Source: Pukyongia sp.
GTDB taxonomy: Bacteria > Bacteroidota > Bacteroidia > Flavobacteriales > Flavobacteriaceae
Direction: 5' to 3'
Length of the DNA stretch: 64,000 nt
Assembly: GCA_030148705.1 (NCBI GenBank)
Contig: JASBSY010000001.1
Span: forward strand, 1 to 64,000
The notes under the pieces are model-generated. The model was given only the letters and a program-made list of their open reading frames with translations, was not told the DNA's origin and made no database searches. This document shows positions 35,896 through 44,830 of this stretch, piece after piece (position 1 is the first letter of the stretch; every line of letters begins with the position of its first letter). The position numbers and the translations under genes are program-made.

Positions 35896-38055
35896 TTAAA
35901 CCTTTTCCAATTCGTCCATGTTTACATCGGCTGTAAACATACCATAATTTACGATGGCTTTCTTTTTTTCTATCGAATCGATTGTCCCTATAGCGCGCCC
36001 ATCTATCATTCTCACGCGATCGCCTACTTTTAGTGCTACTTTAGGCTTTGGAGGGGGAGCCTTTTTTGCTTTTTCTTTCTCCTCCTTTTTCTTTTCCCGA
36101 ATCACGGCAACTTGTTTTTCTACTTCCGCCTCGATCTTTTTCTCTTTTGCCTTTACAACCTTCTTTTTCTTTGGATGAATCTTTTTTCTGCGGCTGTTCT
36201 CTATCATTATCAACTTCATGAGATCGGAAACCAGGGCCTTCTTATTCTTGTTGTTAAAATAACGTTCTGCAAGGGAATCCAGCTTCTTACCGAGAGCAAG
36301 CATTTTCTGGTTACTGTCGTACAATTCCTGGTAGCTTTCAAGTTTGTGCAACAACCGCTGATTGGTCTCTTCAAGCTGCTTGCTTTCCTCTCTTGCCTTC
36401 TTTTCCGTCGATTCCAGTGAGGCTGCCGTTTGCCTGACTTTAGACCGTTCTTTCTGAAGGTTTGCAATCGTCTTATCGAATCGCACTTTCCCGCGCTCTA
36501 TCTTCTTTTTAGCCTTGTTGATTAGACTATACGGAATTCCGTTCTTCTGTGCCACCTCGAAGGTAAAACTACTACCTGCTTCCCCCAAATGGAGTTTATA
36601 CATAGGTTCCAAACTCCTGATATCGAACTGCATATTGGCATTCACGGCATGGGGGAGTTCGTTTGCGAGTAGTTTCAAATTGGTATAGTGGGTGGTGATT
36701 ATGCCAAAAGCCTCACGTTCATAGAACACTTCAAGAAAGGTTTCGGCAAGCGCTCCGCCCAACTCAGGATCACTACCGGTGCCAAATTCGTCGATGAGAA
36801 ACAGCGTTTCTGAATTGCACTTCTTTAAAAACTGGTTCATTTTTTTGAGCCTGTAGCTGTATGTACTCAGGTGATTCTCGATGGATTGGTTATCTCCAAT
36901 ATCCGAAATTACCCGGCTAAACAGGTAGAATTCGCTCTGCGGGTCCACCGGAACGAGCATTCCGCTTTGAAGCATGATCTGCAGCAGTCCTACAGTTTTT
37001 AGGGTGATACTCTTGCCTCCCGCATTTGGCCCGCTAATTACTATAATTCGCTTGTCGGGTGCCAGTTCGATGGTTTGAGGGTAAGTTTTCTGTTTTTGTT
37101 TTTTATTGGAAATCAATAAAAGGGGGTGGTAGGCATCCTTCAGGTATAGTCGTTTGTCAGCAGTTAGTAAGGGAAGAACCCCGCCAATCTCCACCGCATA
37201 CTTCGCTTTGGCTGCGATTTGATCCAGTTTAGAAAGGTGCTCCTGGTAGCCACTTAGTATATCGGTAAGCGGGCGTACAAACTCGGTAAGCTCCTTAAGG
37301 ATTTTTTTTATTTCCTCTCTTTCTTCGTAGAGCAGGTTGCTAAGTTCATTCGCAAACTCCAGCGTTTCCTGGGGTTCCATATAAACTATGCTGCCGGTTT
37401 TAGACTGGCCGAGGACGGATCCGGCTATTTTCTTTCGGTACATCGATTTAACCGCCAGCACGCGACGGTTGTCTACCACCGTTTCTTTGATATCGTCCAG
37501 GTAATCTTGCTGTGCATACCGGCTCAAGGCTTTTGTAAACGAAGAGTTGATCTGTGCCTTTACCTGGTTTAAGCGTCTGCGTATGGCAGCCAACTCAGGC
37601 GAAGCCTCATTTCTTATTTCCCCGTACCTGTCGATAATAGCATTAATTTCTTCTGAAATTTCCGGCTTATAGTCGACCGCATCAGACAATTCAAACAAGT
37701 ATTCGTAGAATTCCTTATATTTTCTGAAGAATTTCCGAAGTTCTCCAATGCTATTGTTTACTGAGAGAATCTTTCTGAAACTACCCACTTCCAGAGTGCT
37801 GTTTTCTATCTGCAGCAGGTGAAGTTCCCTGTCGATGGCTTCGAAACCGTGATTTGGTATCCTGTTTTCATTTTCGAACGAAGCGGTGAACTCTTTTACC
37901 CGTTTCAGCTCTGCCTCTATAAGAGAAATGTCCTTAAACGGTTTAACGGCCAGTACTTCTTCGCGTCCCGGATCGGTAATACAAAAGTCGGATATCTGAC
38001 GAAGGACGGTAGGAAATTCCAGGTCCTGTAATGTTTGTTTATCGATCCGTACCAT
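35896..38055 (-). CDS. mutS2: MutS2 family protein lacking the Smr domain
   Basis: A 719-residue MutS homologue. Seen: a helical lever/clamp region, the Walker A loop GPNAGGKSITLKT, the SIENHLSTYSYRLKKMN region and Walker B LFLIDEFGTGSDPELGG. After the ATPase a long Lys/Glu-rich coiled coil (about residues 505-660) is followed by a small KOW-like beta domain (VALKVGDRVRMIDGRAIGTI). Full MutS2 of other phyla ends with an Smr nuclease domain; here the protein stops at DMNELEKV-type residues with none. MutS2 acts in recombination control or ribosome rescue, and without Smr the cleavage function is doubtful. Confidence 0.9.
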   Translation of the reverse strand: MVRIDKQTLQDLEFPTVLRQISDFCITDPGREEVLAVKPFKDISLIEAELKRVKEFTASFENENRIPNHGFEAIDRELHLLQIENSTLEVGSFRKILSVNNSIGELRKFFRKYKEFYEYLFELSDAVDYKPEISEEINAIIDRYGEIRNEASPELAAIRRRLNQVKAQINSSFTKALSRYAQQDYLDDIKETVVDNRRVLAVKSMYRKKIAGSVLGQSKTGSIVYMEPQETLEFANELSNLLYEEREEIKKILKELTEFVRPLTDILSGYQEHLSKLDQIAAKAKYAVEIGGVLPLLTADKRLYLKDAYHPLLLISNKKQKQKTYPQTIELAPDKRIIVISGPNAGGKSITLKTVGLLQIMLQSGMLVPVDPQSEFYLFSRVISDIGDNQSIENHLSTYSYRLKKMNQFLKKCNSETLFLIDEFGTGSDPELGGALAETFLEVFYEREAFGIITTHYTNLKLLANELPHAVNANMQFDIRSLEPMYKLHLGEAGSSFTFEVAQKNGIPYSLINKAKKKIERGKVRFDKTIANLQKERSKVRQTAASLESTEKKAREESKQLEETNQRLLHKLESYQELYDSNQKMLALGKKLDSLAERYFNNKNKKALVSDLMKLIMIENSRRKKIHPKKKKVVKAKEKKIEAEVEKQVAVIREKKKEEKEKAKKAPPPKPKVALKVGDRVRMIDGRAIGTIDSIEKKKAIVNYGMFTADVNMDELEKV

Positions 38056-38104
38056 TCCGTATTAAAGATGTATTTTTATCGTTGGGCCTACAAAAATACG
38101 CATA

Positions 38105-38776
38105 ATGGATGTAAAAATTGAAGAAAGCTGGAAGCGAGAACTCGCTCCGGAATTCGACAAACCATATTTTAAACACTTAACCGAATTCGTAAAGCAGGAA
38201 TATGCAGAACATACATGTTTTCCTCCAGGGAATCGGATTTTTGCCGCTTTCGACAATACACCATTCAACAACGTAAAAGTTGTTATACTCGGGCAGGATC
38301 CGTATCACGGACCGGGCCAGGCGCATGGTTTGTGTTTTTCGGTGCAACCGGGAGTGCCAAAGCCGCCTTCATTAATAAATATACTTCGGGAAGTTCAGGA
38401 GGATTGTGGTATAGCTCTTCCCGAACACGGGAATCTGGAAAGCTGGGCGAAACAAGGCGTACTACTGCTCAATGCAACCCTTACCGTGAGAGCACATCAA
38501 GCAGGAAGTCATCAGAAGAAAGGATGGGAGCAATTTACCGATGCGGTGATCACAACTCTTTCAGAAAAAAAACAAGAGCTTGTATTTATGCTTTGGGGAG
38601 GTTATGCAAAGAATAAAGGGAATAGAATAGACCAACAGAAGCACCTGGTTTTAAAGAGCGGGCATCCGTCGCCCTTAAGTGCTAACAGAGGCCTGTGGTT
38701 TGGCAATAGCCACTTCAGCAAAACAAATGAATATTTAAATAAAAAGGGGAAAGCGCCGGTTAACTGGCAGCTTTAG
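38105..38776 (+). CDS. ung: Uracil-DNA glycosylase Ung
   Basis: A 223-residue family 1 UDG that removes uracil from DNA. The water-activating loop VVILGQDPYHGPGQAHGL contains the catalytic aspartate, LLLNATLTVR holds the uracil-binding asparagine region, and GHPSPLSANRGLWFG carries the leucine-loop histidine. Length is typical. It is divergent from mutS2, with 49 bp between the genes. Confidence 0.97.
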   Translation: MDVKIEESWKRELAPEFDKPYFKHLTEFVKQEYAEHTCFPPGNRIFAAFDNTPFNNVKVVILGQDPYHGPGQAHGLCFSVQPGVPKPPSLINILREVQEDCGIALPEHGNLESWAKQGVLLLNATLTVRAHQAGSHQKKGWEQFTDAVITTLSEKKQELVFMLWGGYAKNKGNRIDQQKHLVLKSGHPSPLSANRGLWFGNSHFSKTNEYLNKKGKAPVNWQL

Positions 38777-38796
38777 CTAATAAAGAGAGTAGGAGA

Positions 38797-38904
38797 TTAT
38801 TCTTCTTCAGGGAATTCCGGCTCAGTTACATCATTGCAACTAAATTGTAACAACAGATAGTTTGTTACTAGCAAGGCCCCCAATACAATTAAAAACGTTG
38901 TCAT
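38797..38904 (-). CDS. Possible 35-residue membrane microprotein
   Basis: An ATG preceded by purine-rich AAATGGTAAGAAT opens a 35-codon frame. It encodes a single hydrophobic helix (TTFLIVLGALLVTNYLLL), then a cysteine and a strongly acidic tail (EPEFPEEE). This helix-plus-acidic-tail form is typical of real small membrane proteins. It lies between ung and the leftward nucleoside-phosphorylase operon, downstream of the latter. There is no homology evidence; conservation in related genomes would decide. Confidence 0.4.
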   Translation of the reverse strand: MTTFLIVLGALLVTNYLLLQFSCNDVTEPEFPEEE

Positions 38905-38974
38905 ATTCTTACCATTTACATTAGTAAGATGATTGACTGTTTAAAGGGTTGCGTCTTCAACTAAAAAAAAAAAA

Positions 38975-39838
38975 TCAGCTTTCATTAAAACGGAATAAGA
39001 TTTCATCTGAAGCCAATTTGTTCTCAATCAAATCGAGCTGTTGTAATTTAGTTTGAACATCATCCAGTTGACTAACAGACAGGTTCTCCTGGCTCCAGCT
39101 TGTTAATGAAAGCCATTGTTTTACATCGTCAAGTTGCTGATTGTATCGCTCGGAAATCATTTCGGCAATACCGGGCAGGTCTTTAAAGCCTGCGGTTACG
39201 CTGTTTATGGTTTTCAGAATACCCCGAATCTCATCCGGATGTTTGTCTAACACTTCATTTCTAACGGTTATGACAAAACAGGGCCAGGGAGTGGGGCAGT
39301 CGCCTATATGCCTGAATGGCCCTTCATCCACATAGGGTTTGGTAGTAAACTTTTCCCACAGGAAATAATCGCCATTTCCCCTCGGTAGATTTTCAAGGGC
39401 GCCCTCGAGATCTCCAATTACTTCAAAGCGCAGGTCTTTTTCAACGTCCCAACCTTGCTTCTCGGCATTGACATAAGCCATTAAATGCGATCCCGAACCG
39501 TAGCGACTAATGGCAGCTGCAGTTCCCTTGAGGTCATCAACCTTAAAATAATTTGAATTCTTTGCCACGTGTATCCCCCAGATTAGCGGTGAGTCTACAA
39601 AAACCTGAACAACCGAACTGTCATTTCCCTGTATGATATCCCTGATAATACCTTCGGTTAAAATCACGGCCATATCAATTTCGCCCGATCTCAGGGCTTT
39701 AGACATCTGTCCCGTGCCTCCGTAATAATCGATCCAACGCAGATTTACATCTAAGTTCCGGTACATCTTATCGCGAAGCGTGAGGTACCAGGGCAGGTTA
39801 AAATGTTCCGGGACTCCGCCAATATGAAATGTTTTCAT
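38975..39838 (-). CDS. Substrate-binding-protein-like protein without signal peptide (NMT1/THI5-like fold)
   Basis: A 287-residue protein resembling type II periplasmic binding proteins of the SsuA/THI5 group: FHIGGVPEHFNLPWYL, an early WIDYYGGTGQMSKALRSGEIDMAVILTEG lobe, then IWGIHVAKNS and SRYGSGSHLMAYV. It begins directly at the first beta strand with no signal peptide or lipobox, so it should be cytoplasmic. No permease or ATPase gene is near. It overlaps the nucleoside phosphorylase gene by four bases. Cytoplasmic proteins of this fold can be enzymes (THI5, MqnA/MqnD), so a catalytic rather than transport role is plausible. Confidence 0.8.
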   Translation of the reverse strand: MKTFHIGGVPEHFNLPWYLTLRDKMYRNLDVNLRWIDYYGGTGQMSKALRSGEIDMAVILTEGIIRDIIQGNDSSVVQVFVDSPLIWGIHVAKNSNYFKVDDLKGTAAAISRYGSGSHLMAYVNAEKQGWDVEKDLRFEVIGDLEGALENLPRGNGDYFLWEKFTTKPYVDEGPFRHIGDCPTPWPCFVITVRNEVLDKHPDEIRGILKTINSVTAGFKDLPGIAEMISERYNQQLDDVKQWLSLTSWSQENLSVSQLDDVQTKLQQLDLIENKLASDEILFRFNES

Positions 39839-40707
39839 TGTGTAAGTATGTTCAGGGTAGACCGTATTAATTTATCAATTGTCCCCGCAGGATTACGACT
39901 AAAAGTTCCCGTTATCCTGTTTGCCAGTATGGCATTCAGGGATAAAGCCTTGTGGCCCAGTAACCCGGCCATTCCGTAAATAGCGGCTGTTTCCATTTCC
40001 AGGTTGGTGATCTTTTTACCCTTATATCTAAAACTAACGATTTTTTCATTTAAATCATTGTCCTTTAGTGCCAGACGCAGAATCCGTCCCTGTGGCCCGT
40101 AAAACCCTACGTTGGTGGTGGTAATGCCGGGAATAAAGCCATAAGGTGTGAATTTCCGCATTAGATTTTTATCTGCTTTAACCACATAAGGCCTGGAGTT
40201 TTCGCTATTCCAGTCGGTGTGAGAAATAAACGCGTCGGAAAAGTCCTTATCCGTAATCGCATCTGCATTACCGTAAAAGTGCAAAAGATTGTCGAAGCCA
40301 ATTCCGGTTTCGCTTAGAATTATACTATCCACAGGTATTTCCGGTTGCAATGCACCGGAAGTGCCTATGCGTATTATTTCAAGGGATTCTTTATTTTTTT
40401 TAATGGTTCTGCTGGCAAAGTCGATATTGACCAGGGCGTCCAGTTCATTGAAAACGATGTCTATGTTATCCGGGCCGATACCTGTTGAAATCACGGTAAA
40501 TCGTTTATTTCTGAAGGTACCTGTGTGTGTTTTAAATTCCCTGTGCTGTCTTTCTACTTCGATGGTGTCGAAGTGCTTTGAGACTTCCGAAACCCGCTCC
40601 TGGTCGCCCACACTGATTATTGTCGATGCAATTTCCCCCGGTTTCAGCCTGAGGTGATAGATACTGCCATCGGGATTAAGTATTAACTCTGATTCGGGAA
40701 TTCTCAT
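39835..40707 (-). CDS. Nucleoside phosphorylase (uridine phosphorylase-like)
   Basis: A 290-residue enzyme of the NP-I phosphorylase family. Seen: IISVGDQERVSEVSK (phosphate-binding region), VISTGIGPDNIDIV, IRIGTSGALQPEIPV and ITNLEMETAAIYGMAGLLG (the MET motif that binds the ribose hydroxyls). It cleaves a nucleoside to base and ribose-1-phosphate; the closest type is uridine phosphorylase. Both ends overlap neighbours by four bases (SUI1 upstream, substrate-binding-like protein downstream), so the three are tightly co-translated. Confidence 0.9.
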   Translation of the reverse strand: MRIPESELILNPDGSIYHLRLKPGEIASTIISVGDQERVSEVSKHFDTIEVERQHREFKTHTGTFRNKRFTVISTGIGPDNIDIVFNELDALVNIDFASRTIKKNKESLEIIRIGTSGALQPEIPVDSIILSETGIGFDNLLHFYGNADAITDKDFSDAFISHTDWNSENSRPYVVKADKNLMRKFTPYGFIPGITTTNVGFYGPQGRILRLALKDNDLNEKIVSFRYKGKKITNLEMETAAIYGMAGLLGHKALSLNAILANRITGTFSRNPAGTIDKLIRSTLNILTQ

Positions 40708-41030
40708 CCGCCAACGCGTTTCACATTAAATCCTCTTTCCTTTAAATAATCCATGATCTTATCGCGAAAATCTCCCTGGATAATGATCTCGTCATTCTTA
40801 AAACTTCCCCCAACACTTAGCAGCTGTTTGAGTTCCTTGGCAAGTATTTTAAAATCGGCCGTAGCCCCGGTATATCCTTCAATAATAGTTATTGGTTTAC
40901 CTTTGCGCTTTTCGTACTTACAGATAAGCGGATCGTCCTGAAGCCAAAGCGACGATTCCTCCTGTTCCGTTTCTGAAGGTTCCGGAACATGATCGGGGAA
41001 TAGATTCTTAAGTTGATCCTGCAAATCCAT
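40704..41030 (-). CDS. SUI1/YciH family translation factor
   Basis: A 108-residue protein with a short variable acidic N terminus (EPSETEQEESS) and a SUI1 domain: KPITIIEGYTGATADFKILAKELKQLL, then GGSFKNDEIIIQGDFRDKIMDYL. It is the bacterial counterpart of eIF1; in E. coli YciH can bind the 30S subunit and affect initiation fidelity. It abuts the oxygenase gene by one base and the phosphorylase gene by four. Confidence 0.93.
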   Translation of the reverse strand: MDLQDQLKNLFPDHVPEPSETEQEESSLWLQDDPLICKYEKRKGKPITIIEGYTGATADFKILAKELKQLLSVGGSFKNDEIIIQGDFRDKIMDYLKERGFNVKRVGG

Positions 41031-41980
41031 TATTTCTTGATAAGTCCGATCTCCACCAGGCGCTGATGAAGGAATTCTCCGGCTGTAATATCCTCGTATG
41101 CTTTAGGATGTTCCTCGTCTACACACTCTTCAAGGCAGTTTAATTTCATGTCGCTTCGCGGGTGCATAAAGAAAGGAATAGAGTATCTGGGTGTTCCCCA
41201 TTGCTCCTTGGGCGGGTTCACCACGCGGTGGATGGTGGATCTCAGTTTATTGTTTGTGTGTCGTTCCAACATATCACCCACATTAATAACCAATTCATCT
41301 TCTTCGGGGATTGCATCCATCCATACTCCGTCCTTCCTCAATACCTGAAGGCCGCCGGAAGAGGCTCCCATTAGCAGCGTAATTAAATTGATGTCTCCGT
41401 GAGCACCTGCACGTACGGCTCCTTTGGGTTCTTCTGTGATAGGCGGATAATGAATAGGCCTTAATATACTGTTGCCGTTAGTGGCCCAGTGATCGAAATA
41501 ATATTCGTCCAAACCGATATACAGGGCAAGAGCCCTCAATACATAGATTCCTGTCTTTTCAAGCATGCGATAGGCCTGCATTCCCACCTTGTTAAAATCG
41601 GGAAGTTCGCTCACCATCACATTGTCGGGATAGGCCTCCGGCAGGTTGGCATCTTCTGAAGGTTCCTGACCAAAATGCCAGAATTCCTTCAGGTCTCCTT
41701 CTTTTTTACCCTTTGCGTGTTCTTTTCCGAAGGAAACATAGCCTCGTTGCCCGCCCAGTCCCTCTATTTCGTATTTCTCCTTGACTTGCAGAGGCAGATC
41801 GAAAAACGCCTTTACTTCCTTGTAGAGCTCATCTACCAGCTCATCTGAAAGAAAGTGGTTCTTAAGAGAGACAAATCCAATTTCTTCGTAGGCGGTCCCA
41901 ATTTCGTTGACAAATTTCTTCTTTCTTTCCGGGTCACCCGATATAAAATCGGCTAGATCTACGCTAGGGATATTATTCAT
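41030..41980 (-). CDS. Isopenicillin N synthase-family 2-oxoglutarate/Fe(II) oxygenase
   Basis: A 316-residue non-haem iron dioxygenase. The N-terminal DIOX_N part has IPSVDLADFI and IGFVSLKNH; the catalytic jelly roll carries the iron triad in GAHGDINLITLL (His, Asp) and STIHRVVNPP (distal His), and the 2OG-binding RxS in PRYSIPFFMH. I chose the ATG at 41980 (MNNIPSVDL), because the longer frame (to 42064) crosses the divergent promoter. The substrate is unknown. It heads the operon with SUI1, nucleoside phosphorylase and the binding-protein-like gene. Confidence 0.9.
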   Translation of the reverse strand: MNNIPSVDLADFISGDPERKKKFVNEIGTAYEEIGFVSLKNHFLSDELVDELYKEVKAFFDLPLQVKEKYEIEGLGGQRGYVSFGKEHAKGKKEGDLKEFWHFGQEPSEDANLPEAYPDNVMVSELPDFNKVGMQAYRMLEKTGIYVLRALALYIGLDEYYFDHWATNGNSILRPIHYPPITEEPKGAVRAGAHGDINLITLLMGASSGGLQVLRKDGVWMDAIPEEDELVINVGDMLERHTNNKLRSTIHRVVNPPKEQWGTPRYSIPFFMHPRSDMKLNCLEECVDEEHPKAYEDITAGEFLHQRLVEIGLIKK

Positions 41981-42000
41981 AGTGCTTAAATTCAGAATTA

Positions 42001-42008
42001 CAAATATA
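42001..42008 (-). promoter_or_regulatory. Promoter -7 element of the oxygenase operon
   Basis: On the minus strand TATATTTG matches TAnnTTTG. It is 20 bp before the chosen oxygenase ATG, which supports that start over the longer frame. Confidence 0.5.
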
Positions 42009-42076
42009 CCAATTATTGAGCCATTATGCGAACATAAAAAATCTCCATTTTTTCCCTTCAACACTAGGTTTTTTTC

Positions 42077-42084
42077 TACTTTTG
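42077..42084 (+). promoter_or_regulatory. Promoter -7 element of the E1 dehydrogenase gene
   Basis: TACTTTTG matches TAnnTTTG exactly, 17 bp before the ATG at 42102. It excludes the longer frame beginning at 41907 as translated sequence. Confidence 0.5.
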
Positions 42085-42101
42085 GGTTTCATATTTCAAC
42101 A

Positions 42102-44108
42102 ATGTCTCAGAAAACTTTGTCAAAAGTCAATTTCAGTTACGATCCCGGCGATCTCGATAAAAACACCTTACTTGAACTTTATAAGCTTATGATGAAGCCC
42201 AGGCTCATCGAAGAAAAGATGCTTATTCTTCTCCGGCAGGGCAAGATATCCAAATGGTTCAGCGGAATAGGGCAGGAGGCAATCTCTGTTGGGATCACCG
42301 CTGTGCTCGAAGATGATGAGTATATACTTCCCATGCATCGCAATCTGGGTGTTTTTACGGGGCGTAATATCCCGTTGAAACGTCTATTTTCCCAGTGGCA
42401 GGGTAAGGCCGATGGTTTTACTAAAGGTCGTGACCGTAGTTTTCATTTCGGCACTCAGGAATACAAGATCGTTGGCATGATATCGCATTTAGGGCCACAA
42501 TTTGGCGTGGCCGACGGGATTGCCCTTGGCAACCTATTAAAGGACAACAAACAGGTTTGTGCGGTGTTCACGGGAGAAGGTGGAACCAGTGAAGGCGATA
42601 TACATGAGGCGATGAACGTTGCTTCAGTATGGTCGCTTCCGGTGATCTTCTGTATAGAGAATAACGGTTACGGGCTGTCGACGCCTACGCATGAACAATA
42701 CAATTGTACAGATCTTGCGGAACGTGGCAAGGGATATGGGATGGAAAGTCATATCATAGACGGAAATAACATCCTCGAAGTATACCGAAAACTCACCGAT
42801 ATTGTGGAGAGCATGCGCAAAACACCACGCCCGGTGCTGATCGAGTTTAAAACATTTAGGATGCGGGGCCATGAAGAGGCCAGCGGAACCAAATATGTTC
42901 CCCAGCAGCTTATGGACGAATGGGCTGCAAAGGATCCGATTGAGAATTACGCCGAATACCTTAGAAGTGAAGGCATACTAACAGAAGAGGAGGAGGTCTC
43001 CATCAGAGAGGAAATTGTAAATGAGATCAACAAGAATCTCGACCTGGCATTTGCAGAGGAAATTATCGAATCTTCTGAAAGTAATGAGTTAAATGATGTT
43101 TACAAAGAGTTTGCATATCAGGAAGTTATACCCGGCAATAAATTAGAGGAACAACGACTTATCGATGCCATTTCCAAAGGGCTCTATCAATCGATGGAGC
43201 GCCATGAGAATCTTATCATAATGGGTCAGGATATTGCTGAATACGGGGGTGTATTCAAAATAACTGAAGGCTTTCTAGACGCCTTCGGTAAGGACCGCAT
43301 ACGCAATACTCCAATTTGTGAGTCGGCAATAGTGGGTGCCGCCATGGGACTTTCCATTAACGGCTACAAATCGGTTGTGGAAATGCAGTTTGCAGACTTT
43401 GTAAGCAGTGGTTTTAATCCCATTGTAAACTACCTGGCTAAGACTCAGTATCGTTGGAATCAGAACGCCGATGTGGTAATCCGCATGCCCTGTGGGGCTG
43501 GGGTAGGTGCCGGCCCATTTCACAGTCAGACGAACGAAGCCTGGTTCACCCATACTCCCGGGCTTAAAGTTGTATATCCTGCCTTTCCTTACGATGCCAA
43601 AGGTTTATTAGCCACGGCCATCGAAGATCCGAATCCGGTGATGTTCTTTGAACACAAAGCCTTATATCGCAGTATCAGACAGGAGGTTCCGGTAGATTAT
43701 TACACCCTCCCGCTAGGTAAGGCTGCTGTGTTGAGAACCGGCAATGATATCACCGTAATTACCTATGGGGCGGGAGTTCACTGGGCTCTAGAGACCCTGG
43801 ATGAAAGAACGGATGTAAATGCAGACCTGATAGATCTCAGAACGCTGGCTCCGCTGGATACGGACACCATCTACAAATCGGTTCGTAAAACCGGAAAGGT
43901 GATTATTTTGCAAGAGGATTCCATGTTTGGGGGAATTGCCTCCGATATTTCCGCCTTGATCTCTGAAAATTGCTTCGAACACCTGGATGCACCTATACGA
44001 AGGGTAGCCAGCCTGGAAACGCCAATTCCCTTTGCGCAGAAACTGGAACAACTCTATTTACCAAGACAAAAATTTGCCGAAGCCCTTAATTCACTGCTGC
44101 TTTATTAA
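42102..44108 (+). CDS. 2-oxoacid dehydrogenase E1, fused alpha and beta subunits
   Basis: A 668-residue thiamine-diphosphate enzyme with both E1 subunits in one chain. The alpha part (about residues 20-350) has FTGEGGTSEGDIHEAMN and IENNGYGLS, the ThDP/Mg2+ site. The beta part (about 360-668) has IMGQDIAEYGGVFKIT, the AGPFHSQTNEAWF stretch and LRTLAPLDTDTI. This fused form is common in Bacteroidota and is usually assigned to branched-chain 2-oxoacid (or pyruvate) decarboxylation. The E2 and E3 genes are not in the window. The longer open frame upstream is rejected because it overlaps the divergent promoter. Confidence 0.93.
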   Translation: MSQKTLSKVNFSYDPGDLDKNTLLELYKLMMKPRLIEEKMLILLRQGKISKWFSGIGQEAISVGITAVLEDDEYILPMHRNLGVFTGRNIPLKRLFSQWQGKADGFTKGRDRSFHFGTQEYKIVGMISHLGPQFGVADGIALGNLLKDNKQVCAVFTGEGGTSEGDIHEAMNVASVWSLPVIFCIENNGYGLSTPTHEQYNCTDLAERGKGYGMESHIIDGNNILEVYRKLTDIVESMRKTPRPVLIEFKTFRMRGHEEASGTKYVPQQLMDEWAAKDPIENYAEYLRSEGILTEEEEVSIREEIVNEINKNLDLAFAEEIIESSESNELNDVYKEFAYQEVIPGNKLEEQRLIDAISKGLYQSMERHENLIIMGQDIAEYGGVFKITEGFLDAFGKDRIRNTPICESAIVGAAMGLSINGYKSVVEMQFADFVSSGFNPIVNYLAKTQYRWNQNADVVIRMPCGAGVGAGPFHSQTNEAWFTHTPGLKVVYPAFPYDAKGLLATAIEDPNPVMFFEHKALYRSIRQEVPVDYYTLPLGKAAVLRTGNDITVITYGAGVHWALETLDERTDVNADLIDLRTLAPLDTDTIYKSVRKTGKVIILQEDSMFGGIASDISALISENCFEHLDAPIRRVASLETPIPFAQKLEQLYLPRQKFAEALNSLLLY

Positions 44109-44350
44109 AATTTAACATTTGCTGTTAAACTTTGGATAATGTTCATACAAGCGGATATGTTAAATTGTATATTCGATTCGTAGTTCTATAAAAAACAACC
44201 AGTTAACCGAAAGACTGAGGTCTGCTTCGTTTATGAATAACCAACACAATGCACCGCACATATTTATTTCAGCCGGTGGAATATTCGAACACGAATCTTC
44301 TTCTTTCGCAAAACGTATAACAAACACTAGTTAATTTAAACATCAACAAC

Positions 44351-44830
44351 ATGAGAAAACTCTTAACAATTTCGCTAATCGCAGCACTTTTTATGTCGTG
44401 TGGCGTCCCAAAGACGGTGCAGGAATCTAAAAAGGTTATTAAAGGCTATTGGAATCTGAACAGCATTTCTTACAGCGAGTCCGGCAATTTTAATGTAACC
44501 CTGTTAAACGACACTTCCAAAGAGTGTTTTGAAGGCAGTACCTGGAGGTTTATTCCCAATAACAATTCAGGGGTTTATACTATAAATAATGGTAACTGTC
44601 CAATGGGAGATCGGGATTTTATCTTTACAATCCAACAGATTGACCAAACTACGGGCTTGTATGATTTCCTTCTGAAACCTACAAACGAAAAACATAAATC
44701 CGAAACAGGTGAAGGGTACAGATTACGACTGGCGCAGCTTACCGATAATTCAATGAAATGGGAGCAAACAGTAAGCCTTAGCGGACAACCATTTACAATT
44801 TATATGAACTTTTCTAAAATCAACGAATAA
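44351..44830 (+). CDS. Lipocalin-like lipoprotein
   Basis: A 159-residue lipoprotein: signal segment RKLLTISLIAALFMSC with the lipobox cysteine, then a small beta-barrel domain of the lipocalin-like type beginning with IKGYWNLNSISYS and containing STWRFIPNNNSGVYTI. Members are anchored in the outer or inner membrane; ligands are unknown. The stop codon overlaps the ATG of the OmpA gene (TAATG), so the two are coupled. The 242 bp upstream (44109-44350) show no gene and should contain the promoter. Confidence 0.85.
   Translation: MRKLLTISLIAALFMSCGVPKTVQESKKVIKGYWNLNSISYSESGNFNVTLLNDTSKECFEGSTWRFIPNNNSGVYTINNGNCPMGDRDFIFTIQQIDQTTGLYDFLLKPTNEKHKSETGEGYRLRLAQLTDNSMKWEQTVSLSGQPFTIYMNFSKINE

Noticed and set aside
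41907-42101. N-terminal extension of the E1 dehydrogenase frame
   Set aside because: It overlaps the divergent oxygenase start and both promoter elements, and its residues do not resemble the E1 family. Translation from ATG 42102 is far more likely.
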